Numbered from the stretch's first letter, positions 1 through 9,774 are shown. The stretch: DNA of 64,000 bases from SZUA-36 sp963774415 (GCA_963774415.1 CAVZEU010000003.1:1175790-1239789); one strand, 5' to 3'. Program-made: numbers and translations. The notes: a model not told the origin generated them from the sequence alone.

Positions 1-260
1 GGTTGCTGAACAAATTCTACTTCGATGAGCTTTACCAGAAGCTGTTTGTACGCGGCAGCATCAAGCTGGGCGGCAGTCTCTGGCGCAACGCGGACGCGGG
101 CTTCATCGACAACGGCCTGGTCAACGGTTCCGCCAACCTCGTGGCCTGGATGGCGCAGCGGGTGCGGCGCCTGCAGACCGGATTCTTGTACGACTACGCA
201 TTTGCCATGATTATCGGCCTGATCGGTATCCTGGCCGTGTGGGTGACGATTGCCCTTTGA
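1..260 (+). CDS. nuoL: NADH-quinone oxidoreductase subunit L, C-terminal end (partial)
   Basis: Only the last 85 or so codons are present; the gene begins before the window. The tail carries the NuoL signature KFYFDELY, followed by the amphipathic region and a final membrane helix ending in WVTIAL. NuoL is one of three antiporter-like proton-pumping subunits of respiratory complex I in the inner membrane, and its C-terminus includes the long lateral helix. The TGA stop at 258-260 overlaps the nuoM ATG by one base, so translation is probably coupled. Identity rests on the tail motif and on nuoM and nuoN following directly. Confidence 0.93.
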   Translation, partial: LLNKFYFDELYQKLFVRGSIKLGGSLWRNADAGFIDNGLVNGSANLVAWMAQRVRRLQTGFLYDYAFAMIIGLIGILAVWVTIAL

Positions 261-1786
261 TGATGAACGGGATGATGAACGGATTTCTTCTAAGCATATT
301 GATCTGGTTGCCCATACTCGGCGCCCTCATCGTTACGCTGGCCGGTAACCAGCGCCCGGGTATGGCCAAGGGCCTGGCCCTCGTGATTTCGGTCGTGACC
401 CTGTTGCTCGGTTTGCCGCTGCTGCTGTCCTTCGATACCTCCACCGCCGCGATGCAGTTCGTCGAACTTAGGCCATGGATCGAAACCTTCAACGTGCGCT
501 ACTACCTGGGCGTGGACGGGTTCTCGACGCCATTGATCCTTCTGACCCTGTTTTTCGGCGTCGTCGTGGTGATTGCCGGCTGGCGCTCGATCCAGAAGAA
601 CGTCAACCAGTACATGGCTTCATTCCTGGTCATGGAAGGCCTGATGATCGGCACGTTCTCCGCGCTCGACGGTTTGCTTTTCTATGTTTTCTTCGAGGCC
701 ATGCTGATCCCGATGTTCCTCGTCATCGGCATCTGGGGCGGCCCGCGGCGCGTTTATGCCACCATCAAGTTCTTTCTCTACACGTTCATCGGCTCCGTAT
801 TCATGCTGATCGGTCTGATCTACCTCTACATCCATTCGGGCAGCTGGGACATTCTCGCCTGGCACAAGCTGCCGCTCGCCCTGGGCGTACAGAAGTGGCT
901 GTTCCTCGGCTTTTTGGCCGCTTTCGCAGTCAAGGTTCCGATGTGGCCGGTGCACACGTGGCTGCCCGATGCGCATGTCGAGGCGCCGACCGGCGGCTCG
1001 GTCATCCTGGCGGCCATCATGCTGAAGATCGGCGGTTACGGCTTTATCCGTTTCAGCCTGCCGATCACCCCCGACGCCTCGGCCGCCCTGGACTGGCTGG
1101 TCATCGCCTTGTCGCTGATCGCGGTCGTCTACATCGGTTTCGTGGCGTTGGCGCAGCAGGACATGAAAAAACTGATTGCCTATTCGTCCATCGCGCACAT
1201 GGGTTTCGTGACCCTGGGCCTGTTCATCGCTTTCAGTATTTACCGCAAGAGCGGCGCGGTTACCGGCGCCGCCCTGGGTGTGGAGGGCGCCGTCGTGCAG
1301 ATGGTCTCGCACGGCCTGATCGCCGGCGCCTTGTTCCTCTGCGTCGGTGTGCTCTATGACCGCATGCACAGCCGGCTGATCAAGGACTACGGCGGTGTCG
1401 TCAATACCATGCCGTGGTTCGCCACCTTTGCCGTGCTTTTCTTGCTGGCCAACTCCGGTTTGCCCGGCACCAGCGGGTTTGTCGGCGAGTTCATGGTGAT
1501 CCTGTCTTCGTTCCGGGCCAACTTCTGGTTTGCGTTCCTGGCCGCGATGACGCTGATCCTGGGCGCCGCCTACAGTCTGTGGCTGGTCAAGCGCGTGATT
1601 TTCGGCGACGTCACCAATCGCGAGGTTCGCGATTTGCAGGATCTCGGCGTGCGTGAGGCGGTGGTCCTGGGGTCTCTGGCCGTGCTGGTGCTGTTGCTGG
1701 GTCTGTGGCCGCAGCCGCTGGTGAACATGATGCACGCGTCCGTCAATCACCTGTTACAACAAATCGTTCAATCCAAGGTCATCTGA
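260..1786 (+). CDS. nuoM: NADH-quinone oxidoreductase subunit M
   Basis: A 508-residue polytopic inner-membrane subunit of complex I, homologous to Mrp-type antiporters, contributing one proton channel. Family features are visible: FFEAMLIPMF with the conserved membrane Glu, HTWLPDAHVEAPT, and DMKKLIAYSSIAHMGF with the channel Lys. Length matches the family. The start is the ATG at 260, overlapping the nuoL stop as TGATG; a second ATG follows at 263 and an upstream in-frame GTG at 239 is less likely. It is followed by nuoN after a one-base gap, as expected for the end of the nuo operon. Confidence 0.97.
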   Translation: MMNGMMNGFLLSILIWLPILGALIVTLAGNQRPGMAKGLALVISVVTLLLGLPLLLSFDTSTAAMQFVELRPWIETFNVRYYLGVDGFSTPLILLTLFFGVVVVIAGWRSIQKNVNQYMASFLVMEGLMIGTFSALDGLLFYVFFEAMLIPMFLVIGIWGGPRRVYATIKFFLYTFIGSVFMLIGLIYLYIHSGSWDILAWHKLPLALGVQKWLFLGFLAAFAVKVPMWPVHTWLPDAHVEAPTGGSVILAAIMLKIGGYGFIRFSLPITPDASAALDWLVIALSLIAVVYIGFVALAQQDMKKLIAYSSIAHMGFVTLGLFIAFSIYRKSGAVTGAALGVEGAVVQMVSHGLIAGALFLCVGVLYDRMHSRLIKDYGGVVNTMPWFATFAVLFLLANSGLPGTSGFVGEFMVILSSFRANFWFAFLAAMTLILGAAYSLWLVKRVIFGDVTNREVRDLQDLGVREAVVLGSLAVLVLLLGLWPQPLVNMMHASVNHLLQQIVQSKVI

Positions 1787-1787
1787 C

Positions 1788-3233
1788 ATGAACAGTGCGC
1801 ATATGTTAATAGCCGCTCCGGAACTCGTGGTCCTGATCATGGCCTGCGTGATCATGGTGGTCGATCTTTTCCTGAACGATCAGCGCCGCGGGATCATCCA
1901 CATGCTGGCGCTGCTGACGGTCATTTTCGCGGCCATCATCACGCTGCGCGGCGATTCGTTTTCGGGCGGCACCCTGGCGGTCAGCGCATTCAACGGCAGT
2001 TTCATCAGGGACCCGATGGGCGATGTGCTCAAAGTATTCAGTTTCGTGACGATGGGCCTGATTTTCGTTTACGCGAAGCTGTATCTGCGCAATTTCGGCA
2101 TTTTCCGCGCAGACTTTTACACGTTGAGCCTGTTTGCCCTGCTCGGTGTCATGTTGCTGATTTCGGCCAGCAGCCTGATCATGATTTACCTGGGCCTGGA
2201 ATTGATTTCACTTTCCATGTACGCGCTGGTCGCCTTCAGGCGTGAGTCCCGCCTGGGATCGGAGGCGGCCATGAAGTATTTCGTACTCGGCTCGATGGCT
2301 TCGGGTATGCTGCTTTACGGCATGTCGATGGTCTACGGCGCCACCGGCAGCCTGGGCCTTACTGATATAGCGCAGGCCGTCCAGGCGCGCGGGGCGAACG
2401 ATATCATGCTGATTTTCGGTCTTGTGTTCGTGGTTGTCGGCGTCGCCTTCAAGTTCGGCCTGGTGCCGTTCCACATGTGGATACCGGACGTCTACCAGGG
2501 CGCGCCCGCCATGGTCACGCTGATCATTTCCTCGGTTCCCAAGCTGGCCGCGTTCGCGATGATATACCGCTTGCTGCAAGCCGGCCTCGGCGACTTGCAG
2601 GCACATTGGCAGGGCATGCTGGAGACGCTGGCCTTCCTGTCGATTGTCGTCGGTAACCTGACCGCCATCATGCAAAGCAATATCAAGCGCATGCTGGCTT
2701 ATTCGACCATCTCCCACATGGGTTTCGTCATGCTTGGCATGCTGCCGGGCAGCGCCTACGGCTTCGGCGCGTCGATGTATTACGTGATCGTTTACGCCAT
2801 CATGTCAGTGGCTTCTTTCGCCATGATCATCGTGCTCAGCAACAGCGGCGTCGAGGCCGAGAAACTGGATGATTTCAAGGGGCTGAACCAGCGCAACCCG
2901 TTTTACGCCGCTATCATGGGGCTGGTGATGTTCTCCATGGCCGGGGTCCCGCCCATGGTCGGGTTCTTTGCCAAGTTCCTCGTCATCAAGGCCGTTATCG
3001 ATGCCGGTATGATGTGGTTGGCGATCGTCGCCGTGATTTTTGCCGTTATCGGCGCGTTTTATTATCTGCGGGTCGTCAAGCTGATGTATTTTGACGAGCC
3101 GGAGAATGTGGGTGCGGTCCAGGCGCCCGCTGATTTTGGCGCCGCGTTGACCGCGAACGGCCTGATGATCCTGGGGTTGGGTATATTCTCGAGTTCCCTG
3201 ATCGCCATTTGCATGACCAGTTTCGGGGTTTGA
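1788..3233 (+). CDS. nuoN: NADH-quinone oxidoreductase subunit N
   Basis: A 481-residue membrane subunit, the third antiporter-like proton-pumping subunit of complex I. It shows LGLELISLSMYALVAF with the conserved Glu, KFGLVPFHMWIPDVYQGAP, and NIKRMLAYSTISHMGF with the channel Lys. It has about 14 hydrophobic segments and normal length. ATG at 1788 begins one base after the nuoM stop. It is the last nuo gene; a new transcription unit headed by an initiator tRNA starts about 45 bases downstream. Confidence 0.97.
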   Translation: MNSAHMLIAAPELVVLIMACVIMVVDLFLNDQRRGIIHMLALLTVIFAAIITLRGDSFSGGTLAVSAFNGSFIRDPMGDVLKVFSFVTMGLIFVYAKLYLRNFGIFRADFYTLSLFALLGVMLLISASSLIMIYLGLELISLSMYALVAFRRESRLGSEAAMKYFVLGSMASGMLLYGMSMVYGATGSLGLTDIAQAVQARGANDIMLIFGLVFVVVGVAFKFGLVPFHMWIPDVYQGAPAMVTLIISSVPKLAAFAMIYRLLQAGLGDLQAHWQGMLETLAFLSIVVGNLTAIMQSNIKRMLAYSTISHMGFVMLGMLPGSAYGFGASMYYVIVYAIMSVASFAMIIVLSNSGVEAEKLDDFKGLNQRNPFYAAIMGLVMFSMAGVPPMVGFFAKFLVIKAVIDAGMMWLAIVAVIFAVIGAFYYLRVVKLMYFDEPENVGAVQAPADFGAALTANGLMILGLGIFSSSLIAICMTSFGV

Positions 3234-3276
3234 GTGAAGGCACCGGCGCCACCGCTCCGAATGCCCGCATCAGCCC

Positions 3277-3305
3277 TTGTAATTGGCGCATCGAATCATT
3301 ATCAT
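3277..3305 (+). promoter_or_regulatory. Putative sigma-70 promoter of the tRNA-fMet/nusA-infB operon
   Basis: TTGTAA (3277-3282) and TATCAT (3300-3305) are separated by 17 bases, giving a start about 8 bases before the tRNA. The -10 matches five of six consensus bases and the -35 four of six. Placement just before the tRNA agrees with the E. coli metY-nusA operon. Confidence 0.5.
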
Positions 3306-3319
3306 GCCTTCCTTGCTGA

Positions 3320-3396
3320 TGCGGGGTGGAGCAGTCTGGCAGCTCGTCGGGCTCATAACCCGAAGGTCGCAGGTTCGAATCCTGCCCCCGCTACCA
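3320..3396 (+). tRNA. metY: Initiator tRNA-fMet (anticodon CAT)
   Basis: A 77-nt cloverleaf with encoded CCA. Initiator hallmarks are present: an unpaired first acceptor position (T1 opposite T72) and three consecutive G:C pairs (GGG/CCC) at the base of the anticodon stem around CTCATAA. The T-arm reads GGTTCGAATCC. It sits directly upstream of rimP-nusA-infB, the same linkage as metY in E. coli, tying initiator tRNA and IF-2 to one transcription unit. Confidence 0.95.
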
Positions 3397-3407
3397 AAGA
3401 TTCTCGA

Positions 3408-3429
3408 GGGTCCGGCAGGGCCCTTTTTT
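3408..3429 (+). terminator. Rho-independent terminator/attenuator after tRNA-fMet
   Basis: GGGTCC (3408-3413) pairs with GGGCCC (3418-3423) through one G-T wobble around a GGCA loop, followed by six T. A weaker GGGC/GCCC hairpin with seven T lies at 3553-3573, still upstream of rimP. Both would let most transcription stop after the tRNA while some reads on into rimP-nusA, leaving room for control of the downstream genes. Confidence 0.7.
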
Positions 3430-3612
3430 GTTTGACCGGCTACGACCGGTCACGTTACGCGACGATTTGGATGGTGCAATGAAATAAAGCTGTCGCATCC
3501 GCCCGTTTGGGCGTGATTGACCAGGTTCCTGAAGATCGGAACCAATCGTCGCGGGCCTGTGTGCCCTTTTTTTGTGCCCGGTGTTTGCCCCGGCGGCCCG
3601 GCTACAGAGGAG

Positions 3613-4104
3613 ATGAAAATATTGAGCGCGCGCGAGCTTGATGAGTTGGCCAAACCGTTGGTGGAAAGCCTCGGTTACGAATTTGTCGGGCTGGAGTACA
3701 ACCCCAACCCGAAACACTCGGTGCTGCGCGTCTATATTGATTGCGAACGAGGCGTGAGCATCGACGACTGTGAAAATGTCAGTCGCGAACTGGCGGCACT
3801 GTTTGACGTCAAGGACCCGATCAAGGGTCACTACAACCTCGAAATATCGTCGCCGGGTCTGGACCGGCCGCTGTTCACGCCGGAGCATTTCAGCCGATTT
3901 TCAGGCAGCGAGGTGAAGATCAGCCTGCACGCGCCGCAGGACGGAAGGCGCAAGCTGAAAGGCAGGATCCTGGGCTCGCAAGGCGACACTGTCAGCATCG
4001 AGCAGGACGGCGTCGAGTTCAGGCTGGCGTTCGACAATATCGCCAAGGCGAGACTGGTACCGGATTACGAGAAAATCCTGGCTGCTGGGCGTTCAAATTC
4101 ATAA
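3613..4104 (+). CDS. rimP: Ribosome maturation factor RimP
   Basis: A 163-residue cytoplasmic factor needed for late 30S subunit maturation. The core motifs are clear: LVESLGYEFVGLEY, a DxxRGVSIDDCENVSRELAALFD stretch and YNLEISSPGLDRPL, with a C-terminal SH3-like domain. ATG at 3613 gives a length matching E. coli RimP, but its AGGAG directly abuts the ATG. A TTG at 3622, nine bases after the same Shine-Dalgarno, is the better-spaced alternative. It precedes nusA in the conserved operon. Confidence 0.95.
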   Translation: MKILSARELDELAKPLVESLGYEFVGLEYNPNPKHSVLRVYIDCERGVSIDDCENVSRELAALFDVKDPIKGHYNLEISSPGLDRPLFTPEHFSRFSGSEVKISLHAPQDGRRKLKGRILGSQGDTVSIEQDGVEFRLAFDNIAKARLVPDYEKILAAGRSNS

Positions 4105-4145
4105 TCGACAGAAGGGGCCGGATCCCCGCATGGAGTCAAGAGCTG

Positions 4146-5648
4146 ATGAGTAAAGAGATACTTTTGGTCGTAGACGCAGTGTCCAACGAGAAGGGTGTCA
4201 GTAAGAGCGTCATTTTCGAGGCGCTGGAGGCCGCGCTCGCATCCGCGGCCCGCAAGCGTCATGACGACGAGATTGACGTGCGTGTGACGATCGACCGCAG
4301 CAACGGCGATTACAAGACCTTCCGCCGCTGGGAGGTCGTCGAGGACGACGCGGAAATCGAAGAGCCGGAGCGGCAGATACCGCGACGCGAGGCGCTCGCG
4401 ATCAACCCCGAAATTGAGGTCGGCGAATACATCGAGGAACCGATGGAAAATGAGGCCTTCGGCCGAATTGCCGCGCAGACGGCCAAACAGGTCATCGTGC
4501 AGCGCGTGCGGGACGCCGAGCGGGAACAGGTCGTGGAGGCCTTCAGGGACCGCGAAGGCGAATTGATCAACGGTATCGTCAAGCGTATCGAGCGGGGTAA
4601 TGTCTACCTTGACCTCGGCGGCAACGCGGAAGCGTTCATCGCCCAGCGCCACATGATACACGGCGAGACGGTGCGCCCGGGCGACCGCCTGCGCGCCTTT
4701 CTTTACGAAGTGAAGGCGGAACCGCGCGGCCCGCAGTTGTTTGCAAGCCGCACGATCAAGGAATTCCTGATCGCACTGTTTGAACTCGAAGTGCCGGAGA
4801 TCGGCCAGGAATTGATCACCATCATGGGCGGTGCGCGTGACCCGGGACGGCGGGCCAAAATCGCGGTTCGCTCCAACGACCCGCGCACCGACCCCATCGG
4901 CGCCTGCGTGGGCATGCGCGGCTCCCGTGTTCAGGCGGTCTCGAACGAACTGGCGGGGGAGCGCATCGACATCATCCTCTGGGATGAGAACCCGGCGCAG
5001 TTCGTGATCAACGCGATGGCCCCGGCGGACGTCGCTTCGATCGTCGTGGACGAGGAGCGCGGACTGATGGACATCGCGGTGGAGGAAGACAACTTGTCAC
5101 AGGCCATCGGCCGCGGTGGCCAGAATGTCCGGCTTGCCAGTGAACTGACCGGTTGGGACCTGAATGTTCTGACCGTTGCCGACGCCGACAAGAAAGGTGA
5201 AGAGGAGGCCGGCAAGGTGCTGGCGACGTTCATGGAGCGGCTCGACGTGGACGAGGGTGTCGCCAATATCCTTGTGCAGGAAGGCTTCAGCAACGTCGAG
5301 GAAGTGGCTTATGTACCGGACTCCGAATTGCTCGAGATCGAGGAATTCGACGAAGACATGGTCAAGGAACTGCGACGGCGCGCCCGTGACGCCTTGCTGA
5401 CGCAATTGATTGCCCGCGAAGAGGCGCTGGACGAGAACAAGCCGGCGGCGGACCTGCTGAACCTCGAAGGCATGAACGAGCGCCTCGCATTCCGCCTGGC
5501 GGAGAAGGGCGCCAGAACGCAGGAAGACCTGGCGGAGCTTTCGGTGGACGAATTGCTGGAAATCGATGACATGTCGGAAGAAGAAGCAGCGGCGCTGATC
5601 ATGGCCGCCCGTGCTCCGTGGTTCGAAGAAGAAAACCCGGAGTCTTGA
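4146..5648 (+). CDS. nusA: Transcription termination/antitermination factor NusA
   Basis: A 500-residue RNA polymerase-associated factor acting in pausing, termination and antitermination. Order: N-terminal RNAP-binding domain (about 1-125), S1 domain (about 135-200, EGELINGIVKRIERGNVYLD), two KH domains including GRGGQNVRLASELTGW, and two acidic C-terminal repeats (about 360-425 and 435-490), as in other gammaproteobacteria. ATG at 4146 lies downstream of GGAG. It sits between rimP and infB, which is the conserved order. Confidence 0.98.
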   Translation: MSKEILLVVDAVSNEKGVSKSVIFEALEAALASAARKRHDDEIDVRVTIDRSNGDYKTFRRWEVVEDDAEIEEPERQIPRREALAINPEIEVGEYIEEPMENEAFGRIAAQTAKQVIVQRVRDAEREQVVEAFRDREGELINGIVKRIERGNVYLDLGGNAEAFIAQRHMIHGETVRPGDRLRAFLYEVKAEPRGPQLFASRTIKEFLIALFELEVPEIGQELITIMGGARDPGRRAKIAVRSNDPRTDPIGACVGMRGSRVQAVSNELAGERIDIILWDENPAQFVINAMAPADVASIVVDEERGLMDIAVEEDNLSQAIGRGGQNVRLASELTGWDLNVLTVADADKKGEEEAGKVLATFMERLDVDEGVANILVQEGFSNVEEVAYVPDSELLEIEEFDEDMVKELRRRARDALLTQLIAREEALDENKPAADLLNLEGMNERLAFRLAEKGARTQEDLAELSVDELLEIDDMSEEEAAALIMAARAPWFEEENPES

Positions 5649-5685
5649 AAATCAACGTCGGCGGAGTCATCTAGGAGCAGGAATC

Positions 5686-8223
5686 ATGTCCCAAGTTACC
5701 GTTTCACAATTAGCAGAGGTTCTGGGTGTCAGCATTGAAAAGCTGATCGACCAGATGAGCCGGGCCGGCATCGAGGTTAGTTCGGGTGACGACGCGGTAT
5801 CCAACGACGACAAGAAAAAGCTGCTGGCGCACCTGCGTTCCGCCCATGGCAAGTCGGAGAGCGATGCGACCGCGCCGCGGCGGGTGACGCTCAAGCGCAA
5901 ATCGGTCAGCGAGTTGCGGATTCCGGGAAGCGGCCCGCGCGCGACCACCAAGACCGTCAACGTGGAGTTCCGCAAAAGCCGCACCTATGTCAAGCGCGAG
6001 GCGCTGCAGGAAGCAGAACGCCAGGATCCGGAGCGCGAGAAAGTGCAAAAAGCGCTCGAAGAGGCCAAGGCGCGGCGAGAGGCCGAGGTCAAGGCACGCG
6101 AGGAGGCCCTCGAGAAGTCGCGCCGGGAGGCCGAGGAAGCCGCGCTAAAGAGCGCGGAAGAACAGGCCCGCAAGGCCCAGGAAGAACAGTCGCGGCGCGA
6201 GGCGGAAGAGCGGGCGCGCGAGAAGGACGCCATACGCAAGGCCGAGGAGCAGGAGCGCAAGAAAGAGGAAGAGCGCGCGCGCAAGCTGGCCGAGGAAGAG
6301 CGCCAGCGCAAGAAAGCGCGCAGCAGCAAGCCCGCCACGCGCTACGGTCGCGAGGAACTGCACGTCGCGGGCGGCGCGGCCGCGCGTCGGCGCAAGCCCT
6401 CGCGGCGGGCGGTCGCTTCGTCGCAGCCGTCGGAACACGGCTTCTCGAAGCCGACGGCGCCGGTGGTCAGGGACGTCGCCATTCCGGAGACCATCACGGT
6501 GGCCGAATTGGCCAAATTGCTGGCGGTCAAGGCGGCTGAAATCATCAAGATATTGATGAACATGGGTATGATGGTGACGATCAACCAGCCGCTGGACCAG
6601 GATACGGCCATCCTCGTGGTCGAGGAGATGGGCCACACCGCGAGACCCGCCGAGGAGAAGAGCGCCGAAGACGAGTTGATGGCCGCTGAAGAGGTCGACG
6701 AAAGCGAGGCGGAAAGCCGCCCGCCGGTGGTCACGGTCATGGGCCATGTCGACCACGGCAAGACCTCGCTGCTCGACTACATCCGAAAATCGAAAGTTGT
6801 CGAAGACGAAGCCGGCGGCATTACCCAGCACGTCGGTGCTTACCACGTCAAGACGCCGCGCGGCATCATCACTTTCCTCGACACGCCCGGACATGCGGCG
6901 TTCACCTCCATGCGCGCACGCGGGGCGAAGGCGACGGATATCGTCATCCTGGTGGTTGCCGCCGACGACGGCGTGATGCCGCAGACCAAGGAAGCGATCC
7001 AGCATTCGCGCGCTGCCGGTGTGCCGCTGATCGTGGCGGTCAACAAGATTGACCTGCCGGATGCGGACATCGAACGGGTCAAATCCGAACTGGCCAAGGA
7101 AGACGTGATTGCGGAAGACTGGGGCGGCGAGGAAATGTTCGTGCCGGTTTCCGCCAAGACCGGCGAGGGCATCGACGATCTGCTCGAAGGCATCTCCCTG
7201 CAAGCGGAACTGCTGGAATTGAAGGCCGTGCCGAAGCGCCGGGCCCAGGGCCTGGTGATCGAGTCCAGCCTTGACAAGGGCCGCGGACCCGTCGCCACGC
7301 TGCTGATACAGAACGGCACGCTCAAGAGCGGCGACATGGTGCTGGCCGGACAGGAATACGGCCGCGTGCGGGCGATGTTCGACGAATTAGGCAACAAGAT
7401 CGAGTCTGCCGGGCCATCCATGCCCGTTGTCGTGCTGGGGCTTTCAGGTGTGCCCGCGGCCGGTGACGAAGCGCTCGCGGTCGCCAACGAGAGGAAAGCC
7501 AAGGAAGCGGCAGCCGAACGCAAGGACCGCCATCGCGAAGGGCGCCTCGCGCAGCAGCAGGCCGCCAACCTGCAGAACCTTTTCGAAAGCATGGGCAAGG
7601 GCGAGTTGCTCGACGTCAATCTGCTGATCAGGGCCGACGTGCAAGGCAGCGTCGAGGCCCTCAGAGACGCCCTCGGCCGGCTCAGCAACGAAGAGGTGCG
7701 CGTCAACGTCGTGGCCTCCGGCGTCGGCGCGATTACCGGCTCGGACGCCTCGCTCGCGCAGGCCTCGAATGCCATTATCATCGGCTTCAATGTGCGCGCG
7801 GACGCATCGGCGCGCAAGATCATCCAGGAGAACGATCTGGATGTGCGCTATTACAGCGTCATTTACGACGCGATCGACGAGGTCAAGGCGGCCGTCTCCG
7901 GTTTGCTCGGTACGGAAACCAAGGAAAAGATCATCGGCCTGGCGGAAGTCAGGGATGTGTTCCGTTCGTCCAAGCTGGGTGCCATCGCGGGTTGCCTGGT
8001 GGTCGAAGGCGTGGTGCGCCGCGACAATCCGATCCGTGTGCTGCGTGAAAACGTCGTTGTCTTCGAGGGTGAGCTCGAGTCTCTTCGCCGTTTCAAGGAC
8101 GACGTCAAGGAAGTCCAGTCGGGCACCGAATGCGGTATCGGGGTCAAGATGTACAACGATGTCAAGGAAGGCGACCAGATCGAATGCTTCGAACGCGTCG
8201 AAGTCGCCAGGACACTGGATTAG
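5686..8223 (+). CDS. infB: Translation initiation factor IF-2
   Basis: An 845-residue GTPase that brings fMet-tRNA to the 30S subunit and promotes subunit joining. An IF2_N domain (about 1-50) is followed by a long Lys/Glu/Arg-rich charged linker (about 110-260) and a second N-type domain. The G domain shows GHVDHGKT near residue 352, DTPGHAAF and NKID, followed by the beta-barrel and C-terminal domains. ATG at 5686 follows AGGAGCAG; an upstream in-frame start would overlap nusA and adds non-conserved residues. It lies between nusA and rbfA. Confidence 0.98.
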   Translation: MSQVTVSQLAEVLGVSIEKLIDQMSRAGIEVSSGDDAVSNDDKKKLLAHLRSAHGKSESDATAPRRVTLKRKSVSELRIPGSGPRATTKTVNVEFRKSRTYVKREALQEAERQDPEREKVQKALEEAKARREAEVKAREEALEKSRREAEEAALKSAEEQARKAQEEQSRREAEERAREKDAIRKAEEQERKKEEERARKLAEEERQRKKARSSKPATRYGREELHVAGGAAARRRKPSRRAVASSQPSEHGFSKPTAPVVRDVAIPETITVAELAKLLAVKAAEIIKILMNMGMMVTINQPLDQDTAILVVEEMGHTARPAEEKSAEDELMAAEEVDESEAESRPPVVTVMGHVDHGKTSLLDYIRKSKVVEDEAGGITQHVGAYHVKTPRGIITFLDTPGHAAFTSMRARGAKATDIVILVVAADDGVMPQTKEAIQHSRAAGVPLIVAVNKIDLPDADIERVKSELAKEDVIAEDWGGEEMFVPVSAKTGEGIDDLLEGISLQAELLELKAVPKRRAQGLVIESSLDKGRGPVATLLIQNGTLKSGDMVLAGQEYGRVRAMFDELGNKIESAGPSMPVVVLGLSGVPAAGDEALAVANERKAKEAAAERKDRHREGRLAQQQAANLQNLFESMGKGELLDVNLLIRADVQGSVEALRDALGRLSNEEVRVNVVASGVGAITGSDASLAQASNAIIIGFNVRADASARKIIQENDLDVRYYSVIYDAIDEVKAAVSGLLGTETKEKIIGLAEVRDVFRSSKLGAIAGCLVVEGVVRRDNPIRVLRENVVVFEGELESLRRFKDDVKEVQSGTECGIGVKMYNDVKEGDQIECFERVEVARTLD

Positions 8224-8281
8224 GACAGCGCCGGGCGCCCGCCTCTCGTTGGCGGGACCGTGGCCGCGGGGATGATTGAAC

Positions 8282-8677
8282 ATGCCGCCGAAAGACTTTA
8301 GCCGTGCCGAACGCGTTGCCGGTCAATTGCGGCGGGACCTTGCGCGCCTGATCCAGCAGGAGGTCAAGGACCCGGCCGTTGGATTCGTCAGCGTTTCGGA
8401 TGTCGAGGTGACCCGTGACCTGTCCCACGCCAAGGTGTTCGTCACCGTATTCGAACCGGAAAAAGCCGGGGAGAGCTTGCGTGCGCTACACCACGCGGCG
8501 GGCTTCCTGAGGCGCCGCCTGGCGCGTGAATTATCCCTGCGGCAGGTGCCGGAGCTGCACTTCGTACATGATGATTCGGTGGAAAAGGGCGGGCGTATCG
8601 ATCGTCTGATCGAAGAGGCGCTGGACGCCGATGCCGGCAGCGGCGACGGTGATTCCGACCGCAACGACGGGAATTAG
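8282..8677 (+). CDS. rbfA: 30S ribosome-binding factor RbfA
   Basis: A 131-residue KH-fold protein that assists 16S rRNA 5'-end processing and cold adaptation. Diagnostic stretches are RAERVAGQLRRDLARLIQQE, VKDPAVGFVSVSDVEVTRDL and HAKVFVTVF. ATG at 8282 matches the family start; a TTG two codons earlier is an alternative. It lies 58 bases after infB and 7 bases before truB, in the conserved order. Confidence 0.96.
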   Translation: MPPKDFSRAERVAGQLRRDLARLIQQEVKDPAVGFVSVSDVEVTRDLSHAKVFVTVFEPEKAGESLRALHHAAGFLRRRLARELSLRQVPELHFVHDDSVEKGGRIDRLIEEALDADAGSGDGDSDRNDGN

Positions 8678-8684
8678 GCCCTGT

Positions 8685-9593
8685 ATGAACCGCCGCGCCC
8701 GCGGAAAGGACATTCACGGTATCGTACTGCTGGACAAACCGGCTGGAATTTCCTCCAACCGCGCGCTGCAGAAAGTCCGGGGTATATTTCAAGCCCGCAA
8801 GGCGGGCCACACCGGCAGCCTGGACCCGTTCGCGACCGGGATGTTGCCGATCTGTCTCGGCGAAGCCAGCAAGACCGCAGCCTACATGCTGGCCGCGCGC
8901 AAATATTACCGTGCCGGGGCACGGCTCGGTGTGGCGACGGCGAGCGGCGACAGCGAGGGCGAAATCACCCGCACCACGCCCGTGCCGGACCTCGACGCCG
9001 CGGCCATCGAAGCCGCGCTGGCGCAATTCAGGGGCACCATTGAACAGGTTCCGCCGATGTACTCGGCCCTGAAGCACCGGGGCAAGCCGCTTTACACGTA
9101 TGCCCGTCAAGGCGTGGAAATCGAGCGTGCGCCGCGCGAAATCACGATCGAGGAGCTTCGCTTCATCGACTGGCAGCCACCCCGATTGACCTTCGAGGTC
9201 AGGTGTTCCAAGGGCACTTACGTGCGCACGCTGGCGGAGGACATCGCCGCCGCGCTTGACACCTGTGCGCACCTGGTGTCGTTGCGGCGCATTTACACCG
9301 AGCCGTTCACGACCCAGCCCATGACCACGCTCGAGCGACTCCAGCAGGCCCGGGAGCAGGGCTCTCTGGCGCGGTACCTGTTGGCGGTGGATGCCGGCCT
9401 GCCCGATTGGCAAAGGCTGGAACTGGACCCGGAACAGCAGGACAGGTTTTGTCACGGCAACAGTATCGCCGACGCGGCACCCGGCCCGGGAGCGGGCAAC
9501 GTGCGGGTTTACGCGCGAGACGGCGGGTTGCTGGGCCTGGCGGCACTGGAGCAGGATGGAACCCTCCACCCGCGCAGGGTTTTCAACCTGTAG
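8685..9593 (+). CDS. truB: tRNA pseudouridine(55) synthase TruB
   Basis: A 302-residue enzyme that isomerises uridine 55 in the T-loop of most tRNAs. GIVLLDKPAGISSN and HTGSLDPFATGMLPI contain the family motifs; the catalytic Asp is D47 in SLDP. A C-terminal PUA-like domain follows. ATG at 8685 lies 7 bases after the rbfA stop. About 180 bases separate it from rpsO, with a likely internal promoter there. Confidence 0.97.
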   Translation: MNRRARGKDIHGIVLLDKPAGISSNRALQKVRGIFQARKAGHTGSLDPFATGMLPICLGEASKTAAYMLAARKYYRAGARLGVATASGDSEGEITRTTPVPDLDAAAIEAALAQFRGTIEQVPPMYSALKHRGKPLYTYARQGVEIERAPREITIEELRFIDWQPPRLTFEVRCSKGTYVRTLAEDIAAALDTCAHLVSLRRIYTEPFTTQPMTTLERLQQAREQGSLARYLLAVDAGLPDWQRLELDPEQQDRFCHGNSIADAAPGPGAGNVRVYARDGGLLGLAALEQDGTLHPRRVFNL

Positions 9594-9641
9594 CAGGCGC
9601 AGCCCTGGCGGCGAAACCATCCCGCGCGCGAGCGTTTCTGC

Positions 9642-9670
9642 TTGTCTTGCCCATAGCCGCCAGTTAAAAT
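9642..9670 (+). promoter_or_regulatory. Putative promoter of rpsO(-pnp)
   Basis: TTGTCT (9642-9647), a 17-base spacer and TAAAAT (9665-9670) lie in the truB-rpsO gap, about 100 bases before the rpsO start. E. coli has an equivalent rpsO promoter here. The match is reasonable but untested. Confidence 0.5.
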
Positions 9671-9774
9671 AGCCGGCTACCGAAAACCGGGGCTGCCGGG
9701 TTGGGTGAAGTGCGGGCGCGACGTGTGCGCCGGTGCTTACAGGAACCCGGGGCTCTATTCATGGAGAAGGAACC